Assembly: GCA_016706365.1 (NCBI GenBank)
Contig: JADJJU010000001.1
Location: forward strand, 124,001-188,000
Length of the DNA: 64,000 nt
Reading direction: 5' to 3'
From: Saprospiraceae bacterium
Lineage (GTDB): Bacteria > Bacteroidota > Bacteroidia > Chitinophagales > Saprospiraceae
The notes under the pieces were generated by a model. It was not told where the DNA came from. It saw only the letters and a list, made by a program, of their open reading frames with translations, and made no database searches. This document shows, piece after piece, positions 42,237 through 50,264 of this stretch. Every line of letters begins with the position of its first letter. Position 1 is the stretch's first letter. A program made the position numbers and the translations under genes.

Positions 42237-43013
42237 TTATTCTTCTGCTTCTACAGTGACTACTTCCACCTGGTTGATGATAACCGGATCTACGAGCACT
42301 CGCCCGCAATGTTCACAAGCAATAATTTTCTTGCTAAGGCTAATCTCCAGCTGCATCTGAGGTGGAATCTGATTGAAGCAACCACCACAGGAATCTCTTT
42401 CTACAGTGGCAACAGCAAGCCCATTTCTGTAGCTCTTGCGGATTTTATCATAAGCTTTCAGCAAACGATCTTCTATTTTCTTACGAGCTTTTTCTACTTG
42501 TTTACGAAGTTTTTCTTCGTCTTTCTCAGTCTTTTCTGTGATTTTCTCCAGCTCGATTTTTTTATTCTCAAGGTCTCTGAATTTGATTTGAAGTTTCTCA
42601 TCTGCTGCTGTTACAGATTCTTCTTTCAATGTGATCTGACCTTTAGATTCTCTGATTTTTTTCTCAGACAACTGTATCTCAAGTTTTTGTAATTCAATTT
42701 CCTTATTCAATGCATCATATTCTCTGTTGTTTTTCACGCTATCCAACTGTTTGTTGTATTTAGTGATAAGGTTCTCAGAGTCCTTAATATTTGAATTGTG
42801 ACGGGAAACTTCAGTTTCCATTTCTTTTACACTTGCTTTCAATTTGGTGATACGAGTTTGCATACCTGCAATTTCGTCTTCAAGGTCACTTACTTCTACA
42901 GGAAGTTCACCTTTCAGTACTTCGATTTCATCCAATTTTGAGTCGATTTGCTGTAAATCATGTAACGATTTCAGTCTTTCAACTACACTTACTTCTTTCT
43001 TAGCCATCGCCAT
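42237..43013 (-). CDS. Coiled-coil protein with C-terminal C4 zinc ribbon
   Basis: 258 residues: a long heptad-patterned coiled coil (about 8-195, e.g. LDEIEVLKGELPVEVSDLEDEIAGMQTRITKLKASVKEMETEVSRHNSNIKDSENLITKYNKQL), then ATVERDSCGGCFNQIPPQMQLEISLSKKIIACEHCGRVLV, a C4 zinc ribbon (CGGC and CEHCG). This is the DUF164/zf-RING_7 family with hydrophilic helices; relatives associate with nucleic acids or act as adaptors, but no function is agreed on. Nif3-like protein is encoded immediately upstream with one base between the genes, and the pairing of these two genes is conserved in many bacteria. Confidence 0.9.
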   Translation of the reverse strand: MAMAKKEVSVVERLKSLHDLQQIDSKLDEIEVLKGELPVEVSDLEDEIAGMQTRITKLKASVKEMETEVSRHNSNIKDSENLITKYNKQLDSVKNNREYDALNKEIELQKLEIQLSEKKIRESKGQITLKEESVTAADEKLQIKFRDLENKKIELEKITEKTEKDEEKLRKQVEKARKKIEDRLLKAYDKIRKSYRNGLAVATVERDSCGGCFNQIPPQMQLEISLSKKIIACEHCGRVLVDPVIINQVEVVTVEAEE

Positions 43014-43014
43014 A

Positions 43015-43830
43015 TTATAGATAATTTATTGGGTTGGTGCTTACTTTTGTCAAATAGGACGCAAAATTACTAAAATTTTCTGTAATTAAATCATATAAAA
43101 CCTGCATAGTATATTGTTCGCTTTCAAAATGTCCGATATCAGCTATCAGAATCCGGTCATTTGCATCGAAGAATTCATGATATTTGAAATCCGCAGATAC
43201 GTACACATCAGCATTGTGAGCCATAGCAGCAGGTAAAAAGCTGCTTCCGGATCCACCACAAATGGAAACTTTACTGATAGTGTAGCCGATGAATGCGGTG
43301 TGTCTTACACAAGATGCCTGCATTTTTTCTTTAAGTTGAGACAAGAAAGATTTCTCATCAACAGGTTGCTCCAATTCACCGACGATACCGGTGCCAACGG
43401 CATTACCTTCCTTGTTAAAGACGGGATGTCCTGAACTAAGTGATTTGGGAATCATCATTTGAAGATTGTGAAGACCAAGAATTTGAGCAATCTTTTGATT
43501 GACACCGTGATATAACACACTATCCAGATTAGTATGAATAGCATATAGCGCGACTCCATTGCGAATGGCATAAATGATGGCTTTCTCTACATAATTATAC
43601 CCGTTGATCCTTCGAAGTCCTTTAAAAATGATGGGATGATGCCCCACAACAACATTGCAACCTTTTGCTACAGCCTCCTCTATTACCGGCAATGTCATAT
43701 CCAAACATATCATTACTCCTGTAATTTCCCAGGAATGCTCCCCGGTTATCAGACCTGCATTGTCATAAGATTCCTGAAGATCCAGTGGAGCAACTGATTC
43801 CAATAAATTTGTGAGTTCTCTGATCTGCAT
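43015..43830 (-). CDS. Nif3-like dinuclear metal centre protein
   Basis: 271 residues of the NIF3/YbgI family. The dinuclear metal-binding residues are visible: QESYDNAGLITG, VGHHPIIFKGLRRI (HH pair), IYAIHTNLD, and near the end VYVSADFKYHEFFDANDRILIADIGHFESEQYTM with the His-Glu pair. This is the short form without the PII-like insertion often present in longer members. The proteins are implicated in GTP cyclohydrolase 1 type 2-like activity, but function remains unsettled. It is translationally linked to the zinc-ribbon protein (one base between the genes) and 62 bases after rfaE2. Confidence 0.92.
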   Translation of the reverse strand: MQIRELTNLLESVAPLDLQESYDNAGLITGEHSWEITGVMICLDMTLPVIEEAVAKGCNVVVGHHPIIFKGLRRINGYNYVEKAIIYAIRNGVALYAIHTNLDSVLYHGVNQKIAQILGLHNLQMMIPKSLSSGHPVFNKEGNAVGTGIVGELEQPVDEKSFLSQLKEKMQASCVRHTAFIGYTISKVSICGGSGSSFLPAAMAHNADVYVSADFKYHEFFDANDRILIADIGHFESEQYTMQVLYDLITENFSNFASYLTKVSTNPINYL

Positions 43831-43892
43831 ATTGAATATTTGAAAAAAAATGTGAAAATTTTCAGAGAAGTTATGATGCTATCTGATTTTAC

Positions 43893-44372
43893 TTATTTGC
43901 CTTTCTCAATTATCGCACTTGAACTATATCCTTTTGTAAAAGGCAATGTCAAAACATCTCCACCGTTTTCGATGACAGTCTTATAACCAACGATTTCTTC
44001 AGCTTTATAATCTCCCCCTTTCAGCAAAATATCAGGTAACAATTTTTCAATCAAGTTCAAAGGCGTATCTTCTTCAAAAACTACAATTAATGATGTGCTG
44101 CTCAATGCTGCCAATAATTCGCATCGATCATTGACATTGTTCAGGGGTCTTGAATTCCCTTTAAGTCGTCTGACACTTTCGTCACTATTTACTCCGACCA
44201 CAAGCGTACCTAATTCAGCTGCCTGGTCCAAATATCTTACATGTCCTTTATGGAGTATATCAAAACAACCATTTGTAAATACTACGGTACCACCGGCATC
44301 CTTTATGCGATTAAGGATCGCTAAAGCTTCTGGCAGCTCCTTTATTTTATGAATAAATGATGGTGTACTCAT
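43893..44372 (-). CDS. rfaE2: D-glycero-beta-D-manno-heptose 1-phosphate adenylyltransferase
   Basis: 159 residues, the stand-alone C-terminal domain of HldE. The nucleotidyltransferase signature GCFDILHKGHVRYLDQA contains the HxGH motif (HKGH); GVNSDESVRRLKGNSRPLNNVNDRCELLAAL, and LLPDILLKGGDYKAEEIVGYKTVIENGGDVLTLPFTKGYSSSAII with the K/G-Y-S-S motif follow. It transfers AMP from ATP to heptose-1-phosphate for the LPS inner core in the cytoplasm. The N-terminal kinase domain of HldE is absent; in Bacteroidota it is usually a separate gene. It overlaps the end of the membrane protein gene at 44369 by 4 bp. Confidence 0.93.
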   Translation of the reverse strand: MSTPSFIHKIKELPEALAILNRIKDAGGTVVFTNGCFDILHKGHVRYLDQAAELGTLVVGVNSDESVRRLKGNSRPLNNVNDRCELLAALSSTSLIVVFEEDTPLNLIEKLLPDILLKGGDYKAEEIVGYKTVIENGGDVLTLPFTKGYSSSAIIEKGK

Positions 44373-45433
44373 GATTTAATTACTTGAGAATGATCAGGAA
44401 CATACCCCCGGTTTAAGATCGGCAAAGCTATTAAAGCAATAATTCCCAATAATATGCTGCAGCCTATCTGTACGGAGAAGAACAGGATATTTGCAAATGA
44501 AAAAGCATCATCACCTTTTACTCCATAAAGTGATAATCCAATAACTGCCAATGCATGAAATGTCCCCATTCCACCGGGAGAGGGAACGATCACACCAAAA
44601 GTCCCGAAAACAAATACTATCAATCCCGCCATAGGCCCGAGTGAAGAAGTAGGCTCGAATGCAAAAAAACACAGGTAAGTCATCAAAAAGTACATCCCCC
44701 AGATGACAACACTATGAAATATAAAAGGCAAGGGCTTTTTAATTCCTCTGACGCTGCTTAATCCGGAAACAAATCCCAGCAATAATTGCCTGATTCGTTG
44801 CACAATTTTTATTTGTCCCAGCCAGTTTCTAAAAACGTAACCCAGCAATAACAATACAAATCCTATAACTGCAATAAATATTAAAGCTGAGGAATTAAAA
44901 GATCTCTCACCTAATTGTTCTGAAATAAAACCCCATAGAATATCGTATTGTAATGCTATAGCTGCTACAACGATCAAACCAACGCTCAGTAAATCTAAAA
45001 GCCTGTCCAGCACAATCGTACCCATGAGCTTGTCCACTCTTATTTTTTCATATTGAGAAAAGGTCGTTGCCCTAAGCACTTCTCCCACCCTTGGAAGCCC
45101 CAGATTCGCAAAATAGCTCAGCATTATAGTAAAGAATGCATTGTGCAACTTGATCTTATATCCCATTGATTCAAGCATCATCTTCCAGCGCATGGCACGT
45201 GAGACATTACTGATATTGAAACAAAGCATCACGATCAGAAGCCAGCCGACTTTTACCGATTTCAGATCTTGCCAGACTTTGTCAACAAGACTGCATTGAT
45301 CAGCCGGAATGCCGTCCAGAGCGCATTGCTCCTGATAGGCGCTGTTTTGATTTTGGTAAACGAGGTAGAGGATTGTGAATCCAACACCGAAGAACAATAC
45401 TATTTTGAGTACGTCTATGATTTTCTCCTTCAA
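44369..45433 (-). CDS. Lysylphosphatidylglycerol synthase TM region (UPF0104) family membrane protein
   Basis: 354 residues, about eight membrane helices, of the UPF0104/AglD2-like family: NISNVSRAMRWKMMLESMGYKI and LPRVGEVLRATTFSQYEKIRVDKLMGTIVLDRLLDLLSVG are the most typical segments, with RAMRW near the N-terminus and PSPGGMGTFHALAVIGL at the C-terminus (SPGG-G-HA). Only the flippase-like membrane part is present; there is no aminoacyltransferase domain. It may move a lipid-linked sugar or a lipid. It overlaps rfaE2 by 4 bp and is 4 bp after panD, so the three genes share one transcript. Confidence 0.9.
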   Translation of the reverse strand: MKEKIIDVLKIVLFFGVGFTILYLVYQNQNSAYQEQCALDGIPADQCSLVDKVWQDLKSVKVGWLLIVMLCFNISNVSRAMRWKMMLESMGYKIKLHNAFFTIMLSYFANLGLPRVGEVLRATTFSQYEKIRVDKLMGTIVLDRLLDLLSVGLIVVAAIALQYDILWGFISEQLGERSFNSSALIFIAVIGFVLLLLGYVFRNWLGQIKIVQRIRQLLLGFVSGLSSVRGIKKPLPFIFHSVVIWGMYFLMTYLCFFAFEPTSSLGPMAGLIVFVFGTFGVIVPSPGGMGTFHALAVIGLSLYGVKGDDAFSFANILFFSVQIGCSILLGIIALIALPILNRGYVPDHSQVIKS

Positions 45434-45437
45434 AATG

Positions 45438-45785
45438 TCAATTTATCTTGTTGTGCTGATCGGGAAAAACAATTGCCGGTTTGAATGATGTGGCTTCTTC
45501 TGAGCTAATCATAGCATAGGCAATAATGATGACTATATCTCCTGGCTGGACTTTTCTGGCAGCTGCCCCATTAAGACAGATCACTCCGGAACCCCGCTCT
45601 CCTTTGATGACGTAGGTTTCGAGTCTTTCCCCATTGTTATTGTTGACCACCTGGACTTTTTCACCTTCAATCAGATTGGCAGCATCCATCAAATCTTCGT
45701 CTATGGTAATACTGCCGACATAATTGAGATTAGCCTCTGTTATAGTGGCCCGATGGATTTTTGATTTGAAAACATGTATAAACAT
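45438..45785 (-). CDS. panD: Aspartate 1-decarboxylase proenzyme
   Basis: 115 residues. The proenzyme is cleaved between Gly24 and Ser25 (NYVGSITIDEDLMDAANL) to give the N-terminal beta chain and the alpha chain with the pyruvoyl group from Ser25. KSKIHRATITEANLNYVGSIT, EKVQVVNNNNGERLETYVI and GVICLNGAAARKVQPGDIVIIIAYA are all family signatures, as is the following ARG/PxDIVI segment. It makes beta-alanine for pantothenate and CoA. The first gene of the panD-UPF0104-rfaE2 operon. The putative -7 box is so close to the ATG that the transcript may have almost no leader. Confidence 0.95.
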   Translation of the reverse strand: MFIHVFKSKIHRATITEANLNYVGSITIDEDLMDAANLIEGEKVQVVNNNNGERLETYVIKGERGSGVICLNGAAARKVQPGDIVIIIAYAMISSEEATSFKPAIVFPDQHNKIN

Positions 45786-45789
45786 GGCG

Positions 45790-45797
45790 CAAAAGTA
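45790..45797 (-). promoter_or_regulatory. -7 box of the panD operon, suggesting a leaderless start
   Basis: TACTTTTG on the minus strand (TAnnTTTG) ends 4 bases upstream of the ATG at 45785. With transcription starting about 7 bases after the box, the start lies at or just before the start codon. No TTG is seen 19-21 bases upstream (the nearest is 26 away), so the evidence is moderate. Confidence 0.45.
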
Positions 45798-45865
45798 CTA
45801 AGGCATAATGATAAAAGCTGCTGCAAGGGAATCATTTGAATAAAAAAACCTCTGATCAAACATGA

Positions 45866-46534
45866 TTAGCGATAAAATGTAGCAATTTCATCTAACTTTT
45901 TCCTTTTGATATCAGGAACTAAGGCATGTGGTGAAGGATATCCTACTGGAATTAATAAAAATGCTTTCTCTTCTTCCGGTCTATCCAGAATTTTATGCAA
46001 AAAATTCATAGGACTGGGAGTATGAGTCAGGCAAACGAGACCTGCTTCATGAATTGCCTGAATCAAAAATCCACAAGCAATTCCTACAGATTCTGAGACG
46101 TAATAATTTTTAAACTTTTGTCCATCGCGAAGATCGAATGGTCTTTTGAAAACGACAATAAGCCATGGAGCGATTTCGAGAAACTCTTTTTTCCAATCTG
46201 TTCCAAGTGGAGCCAGATCGCGAATCCATTCTTCAGACATTCTGCCATTATAATTATCAAACTCTTCTTTTTCTGCAGCTTTTCTGATTGCCTTTTTTAA
46301 TTCCAGATTACTGACAGCACAAAAGGTCCATGGCTGCTTATGTGCACCTGAAGGGGCTGTGCCTGCTGCAAGGATCAGGTTTCTGATCACTGTTTCCGGC
46401 ACTGGTTTATCAGAAAAATCGCGCACACTTCTTCGTTGGTTCATGAATAAATAATTCCCCAGAGCGCTCTGATCGGGATTCAAAGTCTCATCTGCGGTAT
46501 GAATGTAAGGAATGAATGGATTTTGAGTGGCCAT
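45866..46534 (-). CDS. Nitroreductase-fold flavoprotein, iodotyrosine-deiodinase-like
   Basis: 222 residues of the nitroreductase fold, matching mammalian iodotyrosine deiodinase (IYD) along its length. The FMN-binding RRSVRDFSDKPVPETVI, AAGTAPSGAHKQPWTF, and YYVSESVGIACGFLIQAIHEAGLVCLTHTPSPM are very like IYD. The substrate-closing lid residues Glu91, Tyr95 (EEEFDNYNGRMSEEW) and Lys116 (DWKKEFLE) have the same 4- and 21-residue spacings as in the mammalian enzyme. The C-terminal PDIKRKKLDEI matches PDLKRKPLDQI of mammals. Bacterial homologues dehalogenate halotyrosines in vitro; the physiological substrate here is unknown. The next gene upstream (46547) is 12 bases away. Confidence 0.9.
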   Translation of the reverse strand: MATQNPFIPYIHTADETLNPDQSALGNYLFMNQRRSVRDFSDKPVPETVIRNLILAAGTAPSGAHKQPWTFCAVSNLELKKAIRKAAEKEEFDNYNGRMSEEWIRDLAPLGTDWKKEFLEIAPWLIVVFKRPFDLRDGQKFKNYYVSESVGIACGFLIQAIHEAGLVCLTHTPSPMNFLHKILDRPEEEKAFLLIPVGYPSPHALVPDIKRKKLDEIATFYR

Positions 46535-46546
46535 AATAATTTGTGG

Positions 46547-47245
46547 TTATAGGTCCCCTAACAATGGTCTGATAATGATTTCTTCCACAACAGCAGTTGG
46601 ATGAAGCTGAGCCGTATCAAAAAGTATACTCGCTATTTCTTCAGCCCGCATCAGGCGTTCTTCCGGAAATGGAGCTCCGTCCCAGGAAGCCGACCATGTC
46701 GCACCCGGCATGACAGCGGTTACTTTGACATTCTGACCCATAAGTTCCGCCCGAAGTACTTTTGAAAAACCCAGCAAAGCAAACTTTGTTATAGAATAAG
46801 AACCTCCATTGGGATATGCCATAAAACTGGCAATAGAACACATATTGAAAATCTGGCCATTGCCAGTATTTTTCAGTGACCCTATGAGTAATCGGGTGAG
46901 ATGATATGCAGAGTACAGATTGGTTTCCATCATTTTTTCCAAATGTCCATCCGGTTCTTCAAAGATGGGACCCGCCAGAAAAATTCCTGCATTATTTACA
47001 AGGATGTCCACATTCTCCCATTTTTGGAGCACTGCATTTCCGAATGCCAGAATATCCGATTTAATGGATAAATCAGCCCCCATTCCTAAAGTTTTTACAC
47101 TATATAAAGCAGCAAGTTCAGCTGCAAATGTGGACGCGTCATCAGCATTTCTGGAGCAGAGTGCTATATCGTATTTGTTTTGTGCAAATTTAATTGCCGT
47201 TGCCCGGCCAATACCTTTAGTCCCTCCGGTTATCACTATCAACAT
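46547..47245 (-). CDS. SDR family oxidoreductase
   Basis: 232 residues, classical short-chain dehydrogenase: TGGTKGIG (6-13), NNAG (84-87), catalytic Ser137, Tyr150 and Lys154 (SYSITKF), with the following VTAVMPGATWSASWDG. It resembles 3-ketoacyl-ACP reductase-like and sepiapterin reductase-like members; the substrate cannot be named. It is 12 bases upstream of the IYD-like gene on the same strand, so a common transcript is likely, and a link between the two reductases is possible. Divergent to mlaE. Confidence 0.9.
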   Translation of the reverse strand: MLIVITGGTKGIGRATAIKFAQNKYDIALCSRNADDASTFAAELAALYSVKTLGMGADLSIKSDILAFGNAVLQKWENVDILVNNAGIFLAGPIFEEPDGHLEKMMETNLYSAYHLTRLLIGSLKNTGNGQIFNMCSIASFMAYPNGGSYSITKFALLGFSKVLRAELMGQNVKVTAVMPGATWSASWDGAPFPEERLMRAEEIASILFDTAQLHPTAVVEEIIIRPLLGDL

Positions 47246-47290
47246 TAGTATTCCTTTTTGTGTTTCGCATACGAATTGTCAAAAATAGTC

Positions 47291-47298
47291 TAATTTTG
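47291..47298 (+). promoter_or_regulatory. Candidate -7 box of the mlaE-mlaF unit
   Basis: TAATTTTG fits TAnnTTTG and lies 34 bases before the mlaE start. No TTG at the right distance is found, so it is tentative. Confidence 0.35.
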
Positions 47299-47332
47299 GC
47301 GTTTTAGGAGAGATTCAAAATATCATCTGCGA

Positions 47333-48079
47333 ATGAATAAGAGGTTTTTCCAACACCTTGGTGCATATTTACTGATATTAAAAGAAGGGATGGGCCGTCC
47401 TGAGAACTTCAGGATGTACTGGAAAGAAACCATCCGCCAGATGTATGACATCGGGGTAGGGTCTTTAATAATTGTAGCACTGATTTCTGTTTTTATTGGG
47501 GCAGTTACAGCCGTTCAGTTTTCATATCAGCTTGGAGGCACTCTGATTCCAAAATATTATATTGGATATATAGTAAGAGATATTACCATTATCGAGCTGG
47601 CACCGACTATTACCTGTCTTGTTCTGGCTGGTAAAGTGGGTTCGAATATAGCTGCAGAAATTGGTGGAATGAGACAGAAGGAGCATATAGATGCTATGAC
47701 CGTTATGGGTTTGAATACTGCCAATTATCTAATAATGCCCAAGTTGATTGCAGCATTGGTCATGATCCCGATCCTTGTTACTGTTTCTGCATTTGTAGGA
47801 GTAATCGGCGGATATCTTGCCAGTGTGCCTACCGGGATTATTACTGATGATTAATATGTGAGGGGAACACGTTCATTCTTCAAGGAATTCAATGTTTTCA
47901 TGATGTTAGTGAAAGCAGTGGTTTTTGCTTTCATATTGACCACTGTTTCCAGTTATCAGGGATATACGGTCAAAGGCGGTAGTATAGAGCTCGGAAAAGC
48001 AAGCACGAATGCTGTTGTTTACAGCGATATTTTGATTTTATTATTTGACTACATTATTGCAGTAGTACTTACAGGATAG
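47333..48079 (+). pseudogene. mlaE: ABC transporter permease MlaE, interrupted by TAA
   Basis: The MlaE/TIGR00056 permease of the phospholipid (Mla) transport system. The first 173 codons read FFQHLGAYLLILKEGMGRPENFRMYWKETIRQMYDIGVGSLIIVALISVFIGAVTAVQFSYQL, then ELAPTITCLVLAGKVGSNIAAEIGGMRQKEHIDAMTVMGLNTANYLIMPKLIAALVMIPILVTVSAFVGVIGGYLASVPTGIITDD. A TAA stop is at 47852-47854, but the same frame continues YVRGTRSFFKEFNVFMMLVKAVVFAFILTTVSSYQGYTVKGGSIELGKASTNAVVYSDILILLFDYIIAVVLTG, the normal C-terminal end. Only one codon is wrong; CAA to TAA would be enough. The gene overlaps no other; mlaF starts 6 bases later. Confidence 0.9.
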
Positions 48080-48085
48080 CATGCT

Positions 48086-48862
48086 ATGATCAAATCAATA
48101 AATATACATAAATCATTTAACGGTACTCAGGTTCTGAAAGGCATTTCCGTGGAATTTGCGACCGGCAAAACGAACCTGATTATAGGAAAATCAGGAGCTG
48201 GCAAAACTGTATTGCTAAAAATTCTGGTTGGTCTTATAGAGCCGACCGTTGGTGAAATTTGGTTTGATGATATCAACTATTCTGCGCTAAGCAAGAAAGA
48301 AAAAATTGGAATCAGAAATCAAATTGGAATGCTTTTTCAAGCATCAGCATTATTTGACTCTATGTCGGTGGAAGAAAATCTGGCTTTCCCGCTGGAAATG
48401 TTTACCACCATGACCCGTAAAGAAAAAACAGACAGAATTAATCACGTTTTGGAAAGGGTTAATCTGGAAGGCATTAACAAAAAATACCCATCTGAAATTA
48501 GTGGTGGTATGCAGAAGAGGGTTGGAATCGCCAGGGCTATAATTCTGAATCCAAAGTATCTGTTCTGCGATGAACCTAACTCCGGATTGGATCCTAAAAC
48601 TGCCATATTAATTGATGAATTGATCAAGAGCATCACAGTGGAAAATAATATGACCACTATTATCAATACCCATGATATGAACTCAGTGATGGAAATAGGT
48701 CAGAATATTTGTTTTCTACACGAGGGTAAACTGGAATGGTGGGGAACCAGGCACGAAGTACTAACTTCCAAAAATGATACACTTCAGGAATTTATTTTTG
48801 CATCTCCTTTCCTGCAGAAACTGCGGGATGCGGCCATAGCACATGGTACTAAACTAGATTGA
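48086..48862 (+). CDS. mlaF: ABC transporter ATP-binding protein MlaF
   Basis: 258 residues, a complete ABC ATPase: Walker A GKSGAGKT (34-41), Q-loop MLFQASALFDSMSVEENLAFPLE (typical of MlaF), signature SEISGGMQKRVGIARAI, Walker B YLFCDEPNSGLDP and the switch His in INTHDMNSV. Its features (ASALFDSMSVxENLAFPL, SGGMQKRV) put it in the Mla lipid transporter family (TIGR00056-linked). It powers lipid movement between membranes. It follows the broken mlaE by 6 bases; no MCE-domain substrate-binding protein (MlaD) lies in the window. Confidence 0.93.
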   Translation: MIKSINIHKSFNGTQVLKGISVEFATGKTNLIIGKSGAGKTVLLKILVGLIEPTVGEIWFDDINYSALSKKEKIGIRNQIGMLFQASALFDSMSVEENLAFPLEMFTTMTRKEKTDRINHVLERVNLEGINKKYPSEISGGMQKRVGIARAIILNPKYLFCDEPNSGLDPKTAILIDELIKSITVENNMTTIINTHDMNSVMEIGQNICFLHEGKLEWWGTRHEVLTSKNDTLQEFIFASPFLQKLRDAAIAHGTKLD

Positions 48863-48878
48863 AAATTTCTATTTTCAC

Positions 48879-50174
48879 ATGAGAACATACCAGGAAACTC
48901 TGGATTACCTGTACTCCCGCTTACCTATGTTTCAAAGAATAGGTCCGGCTGCCTATAAAAAAGACCTGACAAATATCACTGCGCTCTGCAATGCACTTGG
49001 AAATCCTCAGGAATCGTTCAAAAGTATTCACATCGCCGGAACCAATGGCAAAGGAAGTGTCGCTCATATGCTCTACGTGTTCATGATGGAAACAGGATAT
49101 ATCACAGGAATTAGTACTTCCCCCCATTATAAAGACTTTCGTGAGAGAATTAAAGTGGAAGGCTCCTATATCACTGAAGATTATGTCGTTCGATTTGTGG
49201 AAAATCATAAAAAACTGATTGAGGATATACAGCCTTCATTTTTTGAATTGACTACAGCAATGGCTTTTGATTATTTCAGATCTGAGGGTGTGGAATGGGC
49301 TATCATCGAAACCGGACTTGGCGGAAGACTGGATAGTACGAATATTATTAATCCGAAATTAAGCATTATTACTAACATTTCACTGGATCATCAAAATATG
49401 CTGGGCGATACCCTGGAATTGATAGCCATGGAAAAAGCAGGAATTATTAAAGAAGGGGTTCCGGTTATTGTCGGTGAAAGACAGGAAGAGGTGGCACCCG
49501 TGTTTATAAGGCAGGCATTAAGCAAGAAAAGTGAAATAGTATTTGCATCCGATGACGTCAAAGTAGAAGCCCTTTCCTTTTCTGAAGAGGGTATGCAAAT
49601 AAGGGTTACCCGCTCTGGTACGATGCTGTATGAAAGTTTCATTACTGATTTACTGGGTAGTTATCAACTCAGGAATATTGGCACCTTTATAAGAGCGTGC
49701 GAGAAAATGGAGCGGATTGTTAATATAGAAAATCTATTTGAACTCTTGCCACAGGTACTGAGTAATGTCAAACTTGAAGGCAATTTGATGGGGCGTATGG
49801 ATATTATCGGCAAAGAACCACTTTGCATACTTGACAGTGCCCACAATGAAGCAGGCTTGAAGTATTTGTTTGAAGAGTTAAAAAGATTTGAAAAAGACAA
49901 ATGGCATATTGTTTTCGGCACCGTTAATGATAAAGACATGAGCCCGATATGGCCCTTACTGCCAAAGGAGGCTATCTATTATTTTGCCAAAGCAGATGTG
50001 CCAAGGGGAATGGATGCGCGATTGTTGCTTGAATCAGCTACTAAACTGGGATTAAACGCAGAAGCATTTAGTTCAGTTTCTGAGGCTTTTGAAACTTCAA
50101 AAAAGACAGCAGGAAAGGATGACCTGATTGTCATTTGCGGGAGTATTTTTGTTGTGGCAGAAATACTGCCATAG
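48879..50174 (+). CDS. folC: Folylpolyglutamate synthase/dihydrofolate synthase
   Basis: 431 residues of the Mur-ligase-like family. N-terminal DYLYSRLPMFQRIGPAAYKKDLTNITALCNALGNPQESFKSIHIAGTNGKGSVAHML includes the P-loop GTNGKGS; FELTTAMAFDYFRSEGVEWAIIETGLGGRLDSTNIINP and ITNISLDHQNMLGDTLELIAMEKAGIIKEGVPVIVGE are the central motifs (E-GLGGRLDATN, LDH). LGSYQLRNIGTFIRAC and the C-terminal domain LDSAHNEAGLKYLFEELKRF complete the fold. It adds glutamates to dihydropteroate/tetrahydrofolate using ATP in the cytoplasm. It starts 17 bases after mlaF and may share its transcript. Confidence 0.95.
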   Translation: MRTYQETLDYLYSRLPMFQRIGPAAYKKDLTNITALCNALGNPQESFKSIHIAGTNGKGSVAHMLYVFMMETGYITGISTSPHYKDFRERIKVEGSYITEDYVVRFVENHKKLIEDIQPSFFELTTAMAFDYFRSEGVEWAIIETGLGGRLDSTNIINPKLSIITNISLDHQNMLGDTLELIAMEKAGIIKEGVPVIVGERQEEVAPVFIRQALSKKSEIVFASDDVKVEALSFSEEGMQIRVTRSGTMLYESFITDLLGSYQLRNIGTFIRACEKMERIVNIENLFELLPQVLSNVKLEGNLMGRMDIIGKEPLCILDSAHNEAGLKYLFEELKRFEKDKWHIVFGTVNDKDMSPIWPLLPKEAIYYFAKADVPRGMDARLLLESATKLGLNAEAFSSVSEAFETSKKTAGKDDLIVICGSIFVVAEILP

Positions 50175-50264
50175 GTACTTAGATATTACAAACAGGACGT
50201 TAATTAAATAGAGCAATTCCAACTTGTTTTGTTGAATACTGTTTAGATCATTAAATTCTTGTAC

